DNA of 50,762 nt from the IMG/VR virus record IMGVR_UViG_3300041407_000073, positions 1 through 50,762 of that record; one strand, 5' to 3'. Position 1 is the stretch's first letter, and each line of letters starts with the position of its first letter. Position numbers and translations under genes: made by a program. The notes under the pieces are model-generated. The model did not search any database, was not told the DNA's origin, and saw only the letters and a list, made by a program, of their open reading frames with translations. Positions 21,016 through 31,278 of the stretch are shown in pieces. The DNA is from a virus.

Positions 21016-23317
21016 CCCAGTAGAGGTAAACACTTTTGTAGCTGGTCTTATCACAGAGGCCAGCCCACTCACCTTCCCAGCTAACGCCTCCTTAGATGAA
21101 GACAACTTCGTACTTAACAGAGACGGGTCTAGACAGCGTAGGTTGGGAATGGACCTCGAAGAGGGCTCCATCTCAATCTCCACTGGTGTTGTCCTTCCTA
21201 CGGATGGTAACATCGCCACTAGCTCTGTCCGTTGGAGTAATGCTGGTGGTAACCCTGACAAGGATATCATTGTATTTCAGATAGGAAATGAGATAAGATT
21301 CTTCGACGCCGATTCCGATCCAATCTCCTCTGGGCTAATGAATGCTCACACCTTCGGGGCTGCTAGCAGTACTAAACAGTTCTCTTACGCAGTGGTAGAT
21401 GGAACTTTAGTGGTTGTTACTGGACTTAAAGAGGTTACAGTCTTTAAATTCGTGGGGGGAGCAATCTCCGGGCAAAACTCCTTGTTGTACATACGTGACC
21501 AGTTCGGTGTCACTGATGTAGCAGCGGGTGTGAATTTGCGACAGGGCACTGGTATCACCATCCGACCCACTGTTAAGACAGACACCCATGTCTACAACTT
21601 ACGTAACCAAACCTTTGCCCAACCTCGTAAGATTATAGGTCCTGAGACTATCAAAGACCCTATCCAAGAGTTTGTGGATAAGGCCGCTGGTAAGTACCCG
21701 TCCAACTCTGACACAGTTACCTACGCTCTTTACTCTGATACCAACGACGGAGATGATCGTAACTCTGAGCGGTTTAATGCCGCAGATGTTGTCAGTAGTC
21801 CTGTGGGCACCTTCCCCGCACCCAAGGGCTACTTCATTATTGACGCCATGGCCCGTGGAACTAGCAGGTTGTCTGAGTATGGTAAGCTAATGGCTCAATA
21901 TCCTGAGCTCACTGTTAGCATTGCTAGCCTACCTATTGACACCACTCCCGGTGGACCCACCGTAGTAAGTGAGTATGCTGGCAGGGTGTTCTACTCAGGA
22001 TTCTCTGGAGAGATCGTAGGTCCTGATGAGAACTCACCTCGGATGTCTTCTTATGTCTTGTTCAGCCAGCTTGTAGAAGACCCCACAGACATCACTACTT
22101 GCTATCAAGATGGTGACCCAACCTCTAAAGAGACACCAGATCTACTCGACACAGATGGCGGCTTCATACGTATTGAGGGGGCGTATAACATTGTACGTCT
22201 CATAAACGTTGGTAACGCCTTGGCAGTACTGGCAGCTAACGGTGTGTGGCTGATCCAAGGTGGTAGTGACTACGGGTTTAAAGCTACCAACTACATGACT
22301 ACCAAAGTGACAAACCACGGTTGTGACAGCCCCGGCTCTGTTGTTGTTGTAGATAACACTTTTATGTTCTGGTCTGACGATGGAATTTATAATGTAGCCC
22401 CTAACCAATTTGGGGACTATATCGCGGAGAACATCACTCAGAAAACAGTGCAGAAGTTCTATGACCTGATTGACGGGTTGGATCGTCGGGCATGCAAAGG
22501 TGTGTATGACACCTACGAGAAGAAGATCCGTTGGCTGTACGGCGGCAGGATTAATAGTGGGATTAAGGCCAGAGAGTTGGTTTTAGACACCACTATTGGG
22601 GCGTTCTACCCGGCCACTATTGGTCAGGTTAATGAGGGTAGCAGATTACCCCTCCCCTTGACTGGAGTGATAGTCCCACCATTCCGCACCCTAGAGGTTA
22701 ACGTACCAGTCACCGTAAATACAGTTCCTGTTACTGTTATCGGCCAACCTGTTACGATTGTCGATAACATTACACAATCTACAACTAAGGAAGTTATCTA
22801 CGCTATCCTTACAGGTATTGCCCCAACGCTCTCTTTCACCTTCGGCTCTTATAGGGACCAAGGCCACAGGGATTGGCGTAGTGTTAATGGTACGGGTGTT
22901 GATGCAGAGTCCTTCCTTCTCACAGGGTACATCTCTGGTGGGGATTACCAAAGGGCTAAGCAAGTGCCCTACATTACAACACACTTCAACAAGACAGAAG
23001 ACGGGTTCTCCACTGACGCCAATGGTGACCTGTTCCCAACTAACCCATCGTCTTGCTTAATGCAAGTGCAATGGGATTGGGCTAACAGCGCTAACTCTGG
23101 CAAGTGGGGAAGGGAGTTTCAAGCGTACAAGTTCCGTAGGCACTACATGCCACTTAACGATGCTGATACCTTTGACAATGGCTATGCCACTGTCCAATCT
23201 AGGAACAAGTTGAGGGGTCAAGGTAAAGTCCTGTCTCTTCTGTTTAAGTCAGAGCCAGACAAGCACATGCACCTATTAGGTTGGTCTATGATTATGGGGA
23301 ACAACAGTAATGTATAA
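20999..23317 (+). CDS. tail tubular protein B (nozzle)
   Basis: 772 residues, the size of T7 gp12-type nozzle proteins. The N-terminus NTFVAGLITEASPLTFPANASLDEDNFVLNRDGSRQRR is the family hallmark. VVVVDNTFMFWSDDGIYNV and YDTYEKKIRWLYGGR occur in the beta-propeller region. AAGG lies 9 nt upstream. It caps the short tail and binds fibres. Confidence 0.88.
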   Translation: MTRQINPVEVNTFVAGLITEASPLTFPANASLDEDNFVLNRDGSRQRRLGMDLEEGSISISTGVVLPTDGNIATSSVRWSNAGGNPDKDIIVFQIGNEIRFFDADSDPISSGLMNAHTFGAASSTKQFSYAVVDGTLVVVTGLKEVTVFKFVGGAISGQNSLLYIRDQFGVTDVAAGVNLRQGTGITIRPTVKTDTHVYNLRNQTFAQPRKIIGPETIKDPIQEFVDKAAGKYPSNSDTVTYALYSDTNDGDDRNSERFNAADVVSSPVGTFPAPKGYFIIDAMARGTSRLSEYGKLMAQYPELTVSIASLPIDTTPGGPTVVSEYAGRVFYSGFSGEIVGPDENSPRMSSYVLFSQLVEDPTDITTCYQDGDPTSKETPDLLDTDGGFIRIEGAYNIVRLINVGNALAVLAANGVWLIQGGSDYGFKATNYMTTKVTNHGCDSPGSVVVVDNTFMFWSDDGIYNVAPNQFGDYIAENITQKTVQKFYDLIDGLDRRACKGVYDTYEKKIRWLYGGRINSGIKARELVLDTTIGAFYPATIGQVNEGSRLPLPLTGVIVPPFRTLEVNVPVTVNTVPVTVIGQPVTIVDNITQSTTKEVIYAILTGIAPTLSFTFGSYRDQGHRDWRSVNGTGVDAESFLLTGYISGGDYQRAKQVPYITTHFNKTEDGFSTDANGDLFPTNPSSCLMQVQWDWANSANSGKWGREFQAYKFRRHYMPLNDADTFDNGYATVQSRNKLRGQGKVLSLLFKSEPDKHMHLLGWSMIMGNNSNV

Positions 23318-23612
23318 TGCCGTTACAGCGTATGAGGATGAGGCTTTTAAGGCTGACGTGGACTTCCATGACGGCCTAGCCTTCTTCCATGTTGAAGTGA
23401 AGGGGGAGTTGGGTAAAGCTGAAATTAAGTTTGCCCGACAAGCCTTCCAAGAGATTAAGAAGAGTCTTGAGACTATGGGCTATGAGCGCCTCTTCGCCTA
23501 CACACCTAGTAGACATTTTGCTAGGTTGGTGGGTGGGGGCTTTATTGATATCCCCGTACCAGAGGCTGATGAGAACATGCAGCTTATAGTGTGGGAATTG
23601 AGGGAGGTGTAA
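23310..23612 (+). CDS. small GNAT-like virion-region protein
   Basis: 100 residues. FFHVEVKGELGKAEIKFARQAFQEIKKSLETMGYERLFAY followed by RHFARLVGGGF resembles part of an N-acetyltransferase fold and the small acetyltransferase-like proteins near T7 gene 13 in podoviruses. The acetyl-CoA loop is not obvious, so it may be structural. It overlaps the nozzle gene by 8 nt. Confidence 0.5.
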   Translation: MYNAVTAYEDEAFKADVDFHDGLAFFHVEVKGELGKAEIKFARQAFQEIKKSLETMGYERLFAYTPSRHFARLVGGGFIDIPVPEADENMQLIVWELREV

Positions 23613-23613
23613 G

Positions 23614-24132
23614 ATGGCTGTAGGTGCAGCAATCGCAGCAGTTGTAGTTACAGCAGCTTCTGCATACCAACAGAATAGACAAGCTAAGGCAGCGGCCAAG
23701 GATAGGAAAGAGGCTGCTCAAGTGAGTCAAGCGGAACAGGCCGCCCAACAGAATCAGAGTAGACGTGCTCAAATCAGAGAGGAACGAGTCCGACGGGCTC
23801 AAGTGCTTCAATCCTCTCAGAATACAGGGGTGAGTCAAAGCTCCGGAGAGTTGGGCGCCACTAGTGCCCTCGGGACACTGATTGGTGGTAACTTAGCTGG
23901 CATGCAGCGCCAACAGAATTCTGCTGGTGCTATAGGTGGGTTGACCCAATCCGCAGCGGATGCTGACATGAAAGGGGCAACTTGGGGTGCAATTGGACAA
24001 GTGTCTGGCAGCATCTTTGGGGCTGCTATTGGGCAGATTGGTTCAGGTAGCCCTAACATCAATCCACCAGTTGGGCAGAGCTCCTCTCCAGCGACCGCCC
24101 CTCAGACTCGCTCACAAAGTATCTTTGGTTAA
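23614..24132 (+). CDS. internal virion protein (gp14-like)
   Basis: 172 residues. It has a hydrophobic N-terminal helix (AVGAAIAAVVVTAASAY), a long basic/glutamine-rich coiled coil (residues 20-70), and a glycine-rich second membrane-active segment (WGAIGQVSGSIFGAAIGQIGSG). This matches podovirus ejection proteins that enter the host envelope. GGGAGG lies 6 nt upstream. Confidence 0.7.
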   Translation: MAVGAAIAAVVVTAASAYQQNRQAKAAAKDRKEAAQVSQAEQAAQQNQSRRAQIREERVRRAQVLQSSQNTGVSQSSGELGATSALGTLIGGNLAGMQRQQNSAGAIGGLTQSAADADMKGATWGAIGQVSGSIFGAAIGQIGSGSPNINPPVGQSSSPATAPQTRSQSIFG

Positions 24133-24143
24133 TAAGGAAATGT

Positions 24144-27100
24144 ATGGCTAGCTTAGATGATTTCAGCAGCACATTTACTCCGGGGTTGGACGACTTCGTA
24201 ACTAGTAAAGACTCTGTAGCTCCAGTGGTAAGTGGCTCGTCTATCAACAATCTAGCCACCCACGTTGCTGCAATGTCGGCAGACCCTACAGAGGCGGTAG
24301 ACAAGTACCGTCAAGTCAGCTCTGAGCTTACCATGGAAGGTAAGTCTCAAGCCTCTGACGATTTGGTCAACTACGCCCGTACTCAACAGTTTGAGAAGAG
24401 CAGAGCAGCTTTGGTTGACGTAATGGTTGACCCTACCATCTCTGATGATGTTAAGCGTCAAGCAGCAATGAACGTATACGATGACACCAGCGCCATGTAC
24501 AACACCCGTAACATCCTCTCTCAGCAAGCCCTAGAGGCTGATGCTGGTCATGAGTCTGTAGAGCAAGAGGTTGTACGTGTGTCTTTGGCCGACTCCCTGC
24601 ATGAGATTAACAACTATAAACTCATGCAACAAGAGGTATTGAACCAGTCCGCTGCTACGAAGAACCCAGACGCTACTAAGGCGTTCTCTGACATCTTCGA
24701 TATGTTCGTACCATACGTAGAGCAGAAGTATGTAGCCACCATCCAGAAGGACTTGGGCGCTGGGACAGCTGGGGCTTATGGCTCCGCCCTCACCTTGCTT
24801 GGTTCGTCCAAGAAGAGTATTAAGGATATGTTGGTGGGCTTGCCCATTGACCAACGTATTGAGATGACTGAGAAGATCATCAACGCAGTTAACGCCAACA
24901 GTGCAATCGTCTCACCAGATTCTAACGAATATGCCAAGGTACAGTACCTACAAACTGTCCTGCAAGATGGTGCGTATGATGACGTAGACAAGTGGGTTGA
25001 CAACGCTGTGAGCGTACTGGACCTCACTGTACTGGGTGGTATTGCTGCTCGTGGTGTTAAGGCTGTAGGACGTGCCTTCCGTGGGGCTGAGCTCACTGAG
25101 TCTGCCATTCGTGACACTGTACGTCAGTCTGCACGCTCTCAAGTGCAGCCTACTACTGTCAGTCAGAACTACAAGGACACCAACCCAGCTAAGGCTGCTG
25201 CCACACATGAGATGGCCGCTGCTGATGAGACTGGGGAGGCCTCAGAGGCCCTCTATGGCACTAGCAGAGCTGATGCTGTAGGTAACGACATTGCCCCTGA
25301 GATCAGTGGTGTAGAAGGTGCTGTACGCAATAAAGTAGGTAACCCTGAGCGCATTCACGATCAAGAGGTTACTCCTGACGCTGGTGTTATGGATTTTGTG
25401 GAGAATCGTGGCGATATCTTCTACGACAAGACTGAGAAGGTTGCCACTCGTGCTGCTGTAGTTAACGACTTCTATTCGGCTCACGGTTTAGTGGCTCGGA
25501 AAGAGATGTTTAACATTGAGCACTTGGATGATGGTGTTGGTATCAAGGCTATCTATGGCCCACCCCAAGGTGGCTTTAGCACAGCTAAAGACGCCATTGA
25601 CATGGCTCAGTGGGCTATGCGTGACTACGGCATTCCTGAAGAAGCTGTGACGCTCCTGAGACGCGAAGGGACTAACTACGTACCCGTGCCCAAGGAAGAG
25701 CTGCAAGGCCTCGTAGAGGGCAAGGTAGTGGCTCAGAAACGCATTGAGCTGGCAGGGCAGGAACCCTCCCTAGTCACTTCGACAGATGCTGCTGGTAATG
25801 TTGTCACTCAAACTGACATTGGCTCTCGTGTTACTGTTAAGCGTAAGAGTGACTACTTGATCCAAGTGGATCACAAGTATAAGTTCTCCCCTGCTGACGT
25901 AACTGAGTGGGCTAAGTTCGATGTCAACTATAACATCTTTGACCGCATCTTCTCTAGCTATAATGGTCCTAGTCTGTCTTCGTTGGGTGCTGGTAGCCTA
26001 CAACGTCATGTGATTGATGCTGCCTCTATGTTCCGTCCTGAGGTTACCAAGGGGGCCGCTGTTGCAGTGGATCGCTCTGCTAACCTTGAGAAGAAGCTCA
26101 TTGAGATTGGGGATGACTTTGCTCAGACAATGAAGTCCATTCCTGTTGATCGTCAAGCTGCTGTAGAGACAATCATCCGTGAGGCTAACGCCCAAGGTCT
26201 TGACCTCAACTACAGTAAGATGGTGGCTGATGGCTTCCGCCCTAAAGAGATTGAGGCTCTGAAGTCTTGGCGTAACTACTGGGACACTGTGTACCATTTG
26301 GAGAACGCTGACCTCGCTAAGAGCCTGCGTAACCGTGGATATAAAGAGTTCATTGACGCTGAGCATGACACACGGCTGTTCGCTAAGCCTGTAGCTCGTA
26401 ACCAAGTGGGTAGCTCTGTCAAGGTGTACGATCACACCACTGGTGAGATTAAGCACTTAGGCAAGCAAGACATTGCTGAGCTGTACGCTAAGGAAGGGGA
26501 GATTGCCCAACTACGTCAACCAATGCAAGTTGGTGATGATGCTGCGGAGTTTGTGATTAATACTAACAAGCCGGGCAAGAACTATATGCGTGGCATTAAC
26601 AACAGCACGGACGTCTTGGCTTACCGTAAGGGTTACTACTCTGTCAACTACATCGACCCTCACTTCATTATTAAGAAGGTGAAGAACTCTAAGGGTGAAG
26701 TGTTGTACGAGAAAGCCGTAGCCACTGCTAAGAACAAGAAGCAAGCTGACATTCTCACTGCTCGTATGTACGCCACTGATGGTGGTGAGTACTACAATCG
26801 GTTGGACTTGAAAGCGGCTAACACTTCTAGTGATGAGTACTGGGATATTGCACAGGCTCGTGGGCGCTCTGCTCAACGTACTCGTGGCCAACGCCTTGAG
26901 GACGCTACCAGCAGCATCGACCCTAGCCAAGCTAACATCATGAGTCCTGTAGACGCTCTTGTGCACTCTGCTCGTAGCATTGGCAGACGTGTTGAGATGC
27001 GTGACATGATTGATGCTGGTAAGCAACGTGCCTTGAATCAGTACAGTGAGTTCTTCCCTGACGGCAAGTATGGACAGAAAGTCTACCCCGGCAACGTGGC

Positions 27101-28919
27101 TGACATTCAATACCGTGGGGGTGGAGCTAAGGACGCTAAGAAGTTGGCTGATGCACGCTCTACCTTCGAGTACTTCAAGTACCTTGAGGACGGCTACATC
27201 AACCACATTGACGATGTGTATAAGTCGTCTCTGAAGTTCTTGGCTGAAGCTGCTGGTAACAAGCACTTGTCTAAAGCTGAAGCTGCTGCTCGTTGGATGG
27301 GTGATGCTCGTGGCCCTAGCGCCATGGGTAAATCCCTTGCGTTCAACCTGTACTTGGCTCTTAACCCTTTCCGTCAGTTCGTGGTACAGAGTCATCAGGC
27401 CGTGCAACTCTTTGCAATTAACCCAACGTGGTTCTTGCGGGGCAGGGCCGTGCCACAGATAACTCTCATCACAGCCAAGGAGTTGGGTATTGAAGTGTCT
27501 GAGAGCCTGCTGAAGGGGAGTGGTTGGACTAAGGAAATGGCTGAAGCTGCCTTCAAGAACTTCAGTGACACAGGCCTTGTAGCGTCCATTGACAAGCAGA
27601 ACTTGGTACGTGGTAGTTTGATTAACCTCGCTGACCAGACTGCTGCTAGCCGCTTGAAGAGTGCCGTTACAGCGCCAATCACTTGGTCCCGTAAGGTTGG
27701 CTTTGACTCGGGGGAGTATGTTAACACCCTGTCAGCTTACTTGTCTTTCTATGACCAAGCGTTCCGTAAGGGTGCTGATATGAATAGCCAAGAGGTGTTG
27801 CAGAACATCTCAGCAGCCTCTCGTAACTTCACTTACAACATGAACGCTGCTGGTGATTTGCCATACAACCAGAACGCCCTTAGTACGGTGTTCCAGTTTA
27901 TGCAAGTGCCACACAAGGCCATGTTGACAATGACCACTAACCGTAACTTAACTAAGCAACAGAAGATTAGGTTGGCTGCTTTCAACTCAATCATGTACAC
28001 CCTACCTCCTGCTGCCATGTACAACGTCTTTGGAGACGCTCTGCCAGACGACCCGGGTACAAGGGATGTGGTGGTACAGGGTCTTGAGGGAGCCGTCTTT
28101 AACAAGCTCCTGAGCCTCTCTACAGGTGAAGACGTTAACATTGACTTCTCTGGCCTAGCCCCGTTGGACATGTTTGGTACTTACGAGTTCATCCACTCCC
28201 TGTTCTCAACAGATGTGGGCACTATCGTAAGCTCTACGCCTAGTGGTCAGTTGCTCTTTGGCAACAACCCACGCTTGACTAACTTTGCTAAGACAGCGGC
28301 TAAGTACTTCAACTTGACTGATGACTATGATGACCCAACCAAGTTCTCTGAGGTAGCTCAGGAGTTTGCTAAGTTGTCCTCTGGTTATTCTAATGCGTTC
28401 AAGGCAGCTTATGCTATGAAGTACCAACAGAAGATCAATACTATGGGTGGCATCACTGACCCACAAGTAGCATCTGCTGAAGCCCTAGCTCAGATATTTG
28501 GTTTCCCAACCATGGATGAGACTCAGCGCTTCTATGTCAATGACAAGTCTTACAAGGCCTCTAAGGCCTACGAGGATGACGTTAAGAAGTGGTATGGTGA
28601 CTACAAGAAGCACTTAGTACGCCAAGGCATCAAACCAGCAGAAGCTTCAGGCATCACTCGCGTATACACTGAGGCTTGGAGACATTGGGGTAATGATGAC
28701 TTCCGTGCTAAGGAGATTGTGAACCAATTGTTACGTCAGGATGTTATGAACGGAGACGCTCGTATGTATCAGAGCGTTGTTCGGATGACTGGCATGCAAG
28801 ATGCTGGGGAGACTAAGGCTTTGATTAAGGCGTTGCCTAACATTAACGAAGAGAAGCGTAAACAACTAATGGACTCTGTTGACTTCATCAACAGCTACAA
28901 AGACCCAGAGGGAGAATAA
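24144..28919 (+). CDS. large internal (ejection) virion protein
   Basis: 1591 residues, the largest gene. It is mostly helical, with hydrophobic patches in the last third (FVVQSHQAVQLFAINPTWFL; MYTLPPAAMYNVFG). Length and position between a gp14-like protein and another ejection protein fit a gp15/gp16-type channel protein. I see no clear transglycosylase or peptidase motif, unlike T7 gp16. AAGGAA precedes the ATG. Confidence 0.75.
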   Translation: MASLDDFSSTFTPGLDDFVTSKDSVAPVVSGSSINNLATHVAAMSADPTEAVDKYRQVSSELTMEGKSQASDDLVNYARTQQFEKSRAALVDVMVDPTISDDVKRQAAMNVYDDTSAMYNTRNILSQQALEADAGHESVEQEVVRVSLADSLHEINNYKLMQQEVLNQSAATKNPDATKAFSDIFDMFVPYVEQKYVATIQKDLGAGTAGAYGSALTLLGSSKKSIKDMLVGLPIDQRIEMTEKIINAVNANSAIVSPDSNEYAKVQYLQTVLQDGAYDDVDKWVDNAVSVLDLTVLGGIAARGVKAVGRAFRGAELTESAIRDTVRQSARSQVQPTTVSQNYKDTNPAKAAATHEMAAADETGEASEALYGTSRADAVGNDIAPEISGVEGAVRNKVGNPERIHDQEVTPDAGVMDFVENRGDIFYDKTEKVATRAAVVNDFYSAHGLVARKEMFNIEHLDDGVGIKAIYGPPQGGFSTAKDAIDMAQWAMRDYGIPEEAVTLLRREGTNYVPVPKEELQGLVEGKVVAQKRIELAGQEPSLVTSTDAAGNVVTQTDIGSRVTVKRKSDYLIQVDHKYKFSPADVTEWAKFDVNYNIFDRIFSSYNGPSLSSLGAGSLQRHVIDAASMFRPEVTKGAAVAVDRSANLEKKLIEIGDDFAQTMKSIPVDRQAAVETIIREANAQGLDLNYSKMVADGFRPKEIEALKSWRNYWDTVYHLENADLAKSLRNRGYKEFIDAEHDTRLFAKPVARNQVGSSVKVYDHTTGEIKHLGKQDIAELYAKEGEIAQLRQPMQVGDDAAEFVINTNKPGKNYMRGINNSTDVLAYRKGYYSVNYIDPHFIIKKVKNSKGEVLYEKAVATAKNKKQADILTARMYATDGGEYYNRLDLKAANTSSDEYWDIAQARGRSAQRTRGQRLEDATSSIDPSQANIMSPVDALVHSARSIGRRVEMRDMIDAGKQRALNQYSEFFPDGKYGQKVYPGNVADIQYRGGGAKDAKKLADARSTFEYFKYLEDGYINHIDDVYKSSLKFLAEAAGNKHLSKAEAAARWMGDARGPSAMGKSLAFNLYLALNPFRQFVVQSHQAVQLFAINPTWFLRGRAVPQITLITAKELGIEVSESLLKGSGWTKEMAEAAFKNFSDTGLVASIDKQNLVRGSLINLADQTAASRLKSAVTAPITWSRKVGFDSGEYVNTLSAYLSFYDQAFRKGADMNSQEVLQNISAASRNFTYNMNAAGDLPYNQNALSTVFQFMQVPHKAMLTMTTNRNLTKQQKIRLAAFNSIMYTLPPAAMYNVFGDALPDDPGTRDVVVQGLEGAVFNKLLSLSTGEDVNIDFSGLAPLDMFGTYEFIHSLFSTDVGTIVSSTPSGQLLFGNNPRLTNFAKTAAKYFNLTDDYDDPTKFSEVAQEFAKLSSGYSNAFKAAYAMKYQQKINTMGGITDPQVASAEALAQIFGFPTMDETQRFYVNDKSYKASKAYEDDVKKWYGDYKKHLVRQGIKPAEASGITRVYTEAWRHWGNDDFRAKEIVNQLLRQDVMNGDARMYQSVVRMTGMQDAGETKALIKALPNINEEKRKQLMDSVDFINSYKDPEGE

Positions 28920-28921
28920 CT

Positions 28922-30754
28922 TTGGCCGACTTTAGTACTCCAATTAGCGGGCCCCCTCAGGGGTCCGTTACTCCAGCACAACCAGTCACTGACAATAGCT
29001 CTCTGATTGCCATCAACTCTTTGGCTAACATTGGGTCTAAGTTGTTGTCCGCTGGCGCTACAGTGATTCAAAACAAACAGAAGGTTGACCAAGAGAACAA
29101 CCTCAATAACGTTGTCACCTCCTTCAGCCAGAAGCAACTTAAGCTGGCCGATGCTGTAGAGCAAGGGGCTATGTCTTCTCAAGAAGCTCGTATGCGTATG
29201 CGTAAGAACTATACTGATGAGATTAGTAACAACCCTAGCCTCACTAAGATTCTTGCCTCTACACAAGCGGACATCATCAACACTGCTGGCCTTGGTAAGA
29301 TTGTTGCTGAGGGCACTGAGCAAGAGAAGATTAATGTTGCTTTGCAGAAGGAAGCTAGCCTAGCTGGTTGGATTAAGCCTACTGCAAGCCCTGAGGAACA
29401 ACAGGCTGGTATTGCTGCTTACTCTCAGTTCAAGCGTCATGAGGCTGACATCAACGCTCAACAGAACGCTCTCCAGCTAGCGAGCGCTCAGGTTGGTTTT
29501 CAACGGGCTAAGATTGGCCTAGCTACTGACCGTATCCAACAGGTGACTGCTGGGTATAGCCAACAAACTGCTAAGATTAACTTGGTGGAAGCTCGTCAAC
29601 AACAACAGTCCCGTCAAGCTGTAGGTGGTATTGCTGACAGCTATAACTTCAAGTTCAACCAAGACTTGCAGCAGATTGAGGACAAGCTGTCTCGTAACGA
29701 GATTACTAGACAGGAAGCTATCCAACTTGCTGATCAACAGTACGCTACCATCACTCAGCTCACCTCTAGTGTAGGTCGAGATGCTGGTGGGGATTACGTT
29801 AACAACATCACAGCCCCTATGCGTATGCGCTACGAGAACTCCATTAAGTTCTTCAATGGTGAGATTGATAAGCAAATCTTGAGCAACGAGAACGAGCGTA
29901 CTGTAGCTCTCCAGATGAAGAACCAACTCGGTGACCCTAAGGTTGCTCAGGTGGTGGCTACTAGCCGTCTGTTAGGTAACGCTAACCTTGCTCTGATCCC
30001 CGGTGTTAACGAAGCTGTCATGTCCATCTTGGACAAGAACAACAACGTAGAGACTAAGCCTGCTGATGTGCTGCCAGACACTCCAGAGGAGAAGGCTGAC
30101 GTAGGTAACTACTTAGGCATCCTCAAGAGCTCTATGAGCAGCTACGACACTGGTGTTACACAAGGGCCTAAGGAAGAGACTCAAGAGCAGCTTAATGCTA
30201 ACATCACTAACGTGCTTAAAGGTATTGATGTACACAGCGTAGCAGTTAACAACCCTGCTGAGTATAATCAAGTGGTTGACTTCTTGGCCAGCCCTGAGTT
30301 CGGCAAGTTCACTAGCAAGGGTGGTGGCGTGTATCAAGACGCTGCTCAAAACGCTAGTACCATCTTGCAGACTCAATACATTGACCAAGTGTTGCCTTTG
30401 CTCAAGAAGGAGTATGAGTCTACTTACATTCCTTCGCGTAGCTCTAGTACATACCAAGCAGCAACTGGTCCTGTGAATGACACTCAGCCATCCTCGGCTA
30501 CCCCTACTACTTCACAAATTAAGCCTTTCTTCTCGGGAGGTGGTGTGGTGTTCCGTGCTGAAGGTCCTGGTGCTAATAGCCCTCAGGTTAGGAACAAGGT
30601 GAAAGACCTTAATGCTAAGGTTGGGAGCGTGATGAACAAGCTGCTTCGGATGGACGCTCACTTGAGTGGTAATACAAACTACAAGGCCTCTTACGACAAG
30701 TACTCTGAGGCTATCTTTGGTGTTAAACAAGACGCTACTAAAGGTGAAGAATAA
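28922..30754 (+). CDS. internal virion protein
   Basis: 610 residues, helical and glutamine-rich with long coiled-coil stretches (about 40-110 and 200-270) and a low-complexity linker (PSSATPTTSQ) before a C-terminal domain. The start is TTG at 28922, with GGGAG 7 nt upstream; no ATG fits. It is probably ejected with DNA or forms the internal core. Confidence 0.7.
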   Translation: MADFSTPISGPPQGSVTPAQPVTDNSSLIAINSLANIGSKLLSAGATVIQNKQKVDQENNLNNVVTSFSQKQLKLADAVEQGAMSSQEARMRMRKNYTDEISNNPSLTKILASTQADIINTAGLGKIVAEGTEQEKINVALQKEASLAGWIKPTASPEEQQAGIAAYSQFKRHEADINAQQNALQLASAQVGFQRAKIGLATDRIQQVTAGYSQQTAKINLVEARQQQQSRQAVGGIADSYNFKFNQDLQQIEDKLSRNEITRQEAIQLADQQYATITQLTSSVGRDAGGDYVNNITAPMRMRYENSIKFFNGEIDKQILSNENERTVALQMKNQLGDPKVAQVVATSRLLGNANLALIPGVNEAVMSILDKNNNVETKPADVLPDTPEEKADVGNYLGILKSSMSSYDTGVTQGPKEETQEQLNANITNVLKGIDVHSVAVNNPAEYNQVVDFLASPEFGKFTSKGGGVYQDAAQNASTILQTQYIDQVLPLLKKEYESTYIPSRSSSTYQAATGPVNDTQPSSATPTTSQIKPFFSGGGVVFRAEGPGANSPQVRNKVKDLNAKVGSVMNKLLRMDAHLSGNTNYKASYDKYSEAIFGVKQDATKGEE

Positions 30755-30855
30755 TGGCTGCTAAGAAGAAAGCCCCTAAAGGTTTTGTCCCGTTTGGTAA
30801 GGGTGGTTACAAGGGTAAGGATAAAGCTAAGGCGAAACCTAAAGGTAAGAAATGA
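30754..30855 (+). CDS. 33-residue lysine-rich peptide
   Basis: A 33-codon gene coupled at both ends (TAATG with the ejection protein, ATGA with the lysozyme) and preceded by AAAGG. More than a third of the residues are lysine and the rest mostly G, A and P (MAAKKKAPKGFVPFGKGG). It may bind DNA inside the capsid or anionic membrane. No family is recognised. Confidence 0.6.
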   Translation: MAAKKKAPKGFVPFGKGGYKGKDKAKAKPKGKK

Positions 30856-31277
30856 TTACTCAAAACAAACAAGCAATCAAGACTGCCGAAGGGCTACGCC
30901 TTACAGCGTACAAGGATGGTGGTGGTGTGTGGACCATTGGCTATGGTCACACAGGGGCTGATGTAAGGGAGGGGCTAACCATTCCCCTCTCTGAGGCTGA
31001 GAGACTCCTCACACGCGACCTCAGGGTCGCTGAGGGGCATGTCAATGAGGCAGTTAAGGTTAAGTTGACACAGAATCAGTTTGACGCTCTAGTAAGCTTT
31101 GTCTACAACGTGGGGGGAGGTGCGTTCCGATCCTCAACTCTTCTCAAGTTGTTGAACGCTGGAGATTACGAGGGTGCCGCTAACCAACTTCCAAGGTGGA
31201 ACAAGGATAACGGCAAAGTGGTTAATGGTTTGACTAACCGTAGACATGAGGAACGAGAGTTGTTCCTGAGGAGTTAA
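30852..31277 (+). CDS. endolysin, T4-type lysozyme (GH24)
   Basis: 141 residues. It has the catalytic triad of the muramidase family: E13 in KTAEG, D22 in YKDGGG, and T28 in WTIGYGHTG. FVYNVGGGAFRSSTLLKLLN and PRWNKDNGKVVNGLTNRR are further family hallmarks. No signal peptide or SAR helix is visible, so it relies on the holin to reach peptidoglycan. Confidence 0.92.
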   Translation: MITQNKQAIKTAEGLRLTAYKDGGGVWTIGYGHTGADVREGLTIPLSEAERLLTRDLRVAEGHVNEAVKVKLTQNQFDALVSFVYNVGGGAFRSSTLLKLLNAGDYEGAANQLPRWNKDNGKVVNGLTNRRHEERELFLRS

Positions 31278-31278
31278 C

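Noticed and set aside
24144-28919. A lytic transglycosylase domain expected by analogy with T7 gp16
   Set aside because: I could not find the catalytic glutamate motif or surrounding hallmarks in the 1591-residue protein.
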